Shown here: piece after piece, positions 14,085-15,058 of the stretch
Layout of the letters: each line of letters starts with the position of its first letter
Position numbering within the stretch: position 1 is the stretch's first letter
From: Gp6-AA40 sp050742535
GTDB taxonomy: Bacteria; Acidobacteriota; Vicinamibacteria; Vicinamibacterales; UBA2999
NCBI GenBank assembly: GCA_050742535.1
Contig: JBOGIQ010000125.1
Location: 1-15,058, forward strand
Direction of reading: 5' to 3'
Length of the DNA: 15,058 bases
Notes under the pieces: generated by a model
What the model was told of the DNA's origin: nothing
Seen by the model: only the letters and a program-made list of their open reading frames with translations
Databases searched by the model: none
Translations under genes and position numbers: made by a program

Positions 14085-15058
14085 ATGAACGTCGGGATCA
14101 TCGGGTGGCGCGGGATGGTGGGGTCGGTCCTCGTGCAGCGGATGCGCGAGGAGCGTGATTTCGAGCAGATCGACCCTATGTTCTTCTCGACCTCTCAGGC
14201 CGGAGCAGCCGCGCCTGAGATTGGTAAGCATGTCCCCGCCGTCAAGGATGCCAAAGACCTCGCGGCCCTGGCCGCCAACGACGTTCTGATCTCCTGCCAG
14301 GGTGGCGATTACACCTCCGAGATCCATCCGCGCCTGCGCCAATCCGGGTGGGACGGCTACTGGATCGACGCCGCCTCCACGCTGCGCATGGCTCCTGACG
14401 CCACGTTGATTCTGGATCCGGTGAACGCCGATGTGATCGATCGCGCTGTGGCGAGCGGGGTCAAGAACTTCGTCGGTCCCAATTGCACGGTGAGCCTGAT
14501 GCTCATGGCAACGGTGGGACTGTTCCGTGCGGGTCTCGTCGAGTGGATCACGGCGATGACCTACCAGGCCGCGTCCGGCGCCGGCGCTCCGCAGATGCGC
14601 GAGCTCATCGCGCAGATGGGATATCTGAACCGGGAGGTTGCCGGTTTGCTGGCGGACCCGGGCTCCGCGATTCTGGAGATCGACAAGCGCGTGGCGGCCG
14701 GCATGCGCTCGCCGGAGCTGCCGACGAAACAAACGTTCGGGGTTTCGCTCGCCGGCAGCCTGTTGCCGTGGATCGCCGACGATCTCGGCACCGGACAGAG
14801 CAAAGAGGAATGGAAGGCCACGGCGGAAGCGAACAAGATTCTCGGCCTGGCGGCCGGGTCCGTGCCGGTTGAAGGCCTCTGCATCCGGATCGGCGCGATG
14901 CGATGTCACAGCCAGGCGCTCACGATCAAGCTGCGCCGCGACGTGCCGCTCGGCGAGATCGAGTCGCTGATTCAGTCGGCGCACGAATGGGTGCGGGTGG
15001 TGCCGAACACGAAAGAGGCCAGCCTCGCGCAACTGACGCCGGCGGCGGTGATCGGCAC
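14085..15058 (+). CDS. asd: Aspartate-semialdehyde dehydrogenase (C-terminus beyond window)
   Basis: This enzyme makes L-aspartate 4-semialdehyde from aspartyl phosphate with NADPH, the branch point to lysine, diaminopimelate, threonine and methionine. The 324 residues present follow the E. coli enzyme closely: NADP site GWRGMVGSV (7-15), FFSTSQ (33-38), SCQGGDYTSEI (70-80), catalytic Cys134 in PNCTVSLMLM (E. coli Cys135), Gln161 in TYQAASGAG, SLLPWI (225-230), and the active-site His275 in GAMRCHSQALTIKL. E. coli Asd has about 367 residues, so roughly 40 codons lie past the right edge. This gammaproteobacterial-type sequence differs from the shorter forms of many other bacteria. No ribosome-binding site precedes the ATG; TAAACT at 14073 suggests a leaderless transcript. 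No other amino-acid gene is visible nearby. Confidence 0.97.
   Translation, partial: MNVGIIGWRGMVGSVLVQRMREERDFEQIDPMFFSTSQAGAAAPEIGKHVPAVKDAKDLAALAANDVLISCQGGDYTSEIHPRLRQSGWDGYWIDAASTLRMAPDATLILDPVNADVIDRAVASGVKNFVGPNCTVSLMLMATVGLFRAGLVEWITAMTYQAASGAGAPQMRELIAQMGYLNREVAGLLADPGSAILEIDKRVAAGMRSPELPTKQTFGVSLAGSLLPWIADDLGTGQSKEEWKATAEANKILGLAAGSVPVEGLCIRIGAMRCHSQALTIKLRRDVPLGEIESLIQSAHEWVRVVPNTKEASLAQLTPAAVIG

Noticed and set aside
13875..15032. 385-codon open frame on the minus strand opposite asd
   Set aside because: The plus strand encodes a near-textbook aspartate-semialdehyde dehydrogenase here; the antisense frame is open only because of GC-rich codon use and has no recognisable domain.

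Overview
The window is GC-rich and gene-dense, with every gene bacterial in style. The best guess is an acidobacterium, probably of the Vicinamibacteria. This is an inference from three things: a secreted ankyrin / DUF1592-type cytochrome / DUF1552 gene trio, a small secreted cytochrome with a trailing beta-rich domain, and word-like intergenic repeats that carry the motif GTGTCCG(G/C)CTTTAGCCGG. No phage, insertion sequence, CRISPR array, tRNA or rRNA was seen.

Left block (1-6135, minus strand). Transcription runs right to left. A substrate-binding-protein-like lipoprotein (4356-5882) is followed by a membrane histidine kinase (2649-4352) and an NtrC-type sigma-54 response regulator (1273-2652). 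The three are spaced as one operon, with a 3-nt gap and then an ATGA overlap. Directly beyond the regulator is a 266-bp intergenic region (1007-1272). It holds a near-perfect sigma-54 (-24/-12) promoter and, 70-130 bp upstream of that, an array of GTGTCC/GGACAC half-sites. This promoter faces a six-TPR lipoprotein (59-1006) and a further exported protein cut by the window edge (1-49). The arrangement reads as a complete circuit: periplasmic sensor, kinase, sigma-54 activator, enhancer, and TPR lipoprotein output operon.

Middle block (6137-11740, minus strand). A second operon contains a secreted ankyrin-repeat protein, an 828-residue two-haem PSD/DUF1592-family cytochrome and a Tat-exported DUF1552 protein. 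They are joined by GTGA and ATGA stop/start overlaps and closed by a strong hairpin terminator at 6134-6168. The function of this trio is not known. An operator-like palindrome next to a -10 element precedes it.

Right block (11758-15058). A monohaem cytochrome c with a C-terminal beta-rich domain (minus) is divergent from a short-chain dehydrogenase with a signal peptide (plus). Their starts lie only 39 bp apart and their promoter elements overlap. Two small, highly charged helical proteins follow, one of 59 residues. Then comes a partial aspartate-semialdehyde dehydrogenase gene (asd, gammaproteobacterial-type sequence) that runs off the right edge.

Cutting across these blocks is a repeat system. 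Two TAG stop codons (DUF1552 and the cytochrome) are the first bases of TAG/TTGCC-word tracts that end in the same 21-bp motif. A related 18-bp tandem repeat lies in frame inside the signal-peptide region of the dehydrogenase. A separate 15-bp tandem repeat forms the Pro/Ser linker of the DUF1592 protein.
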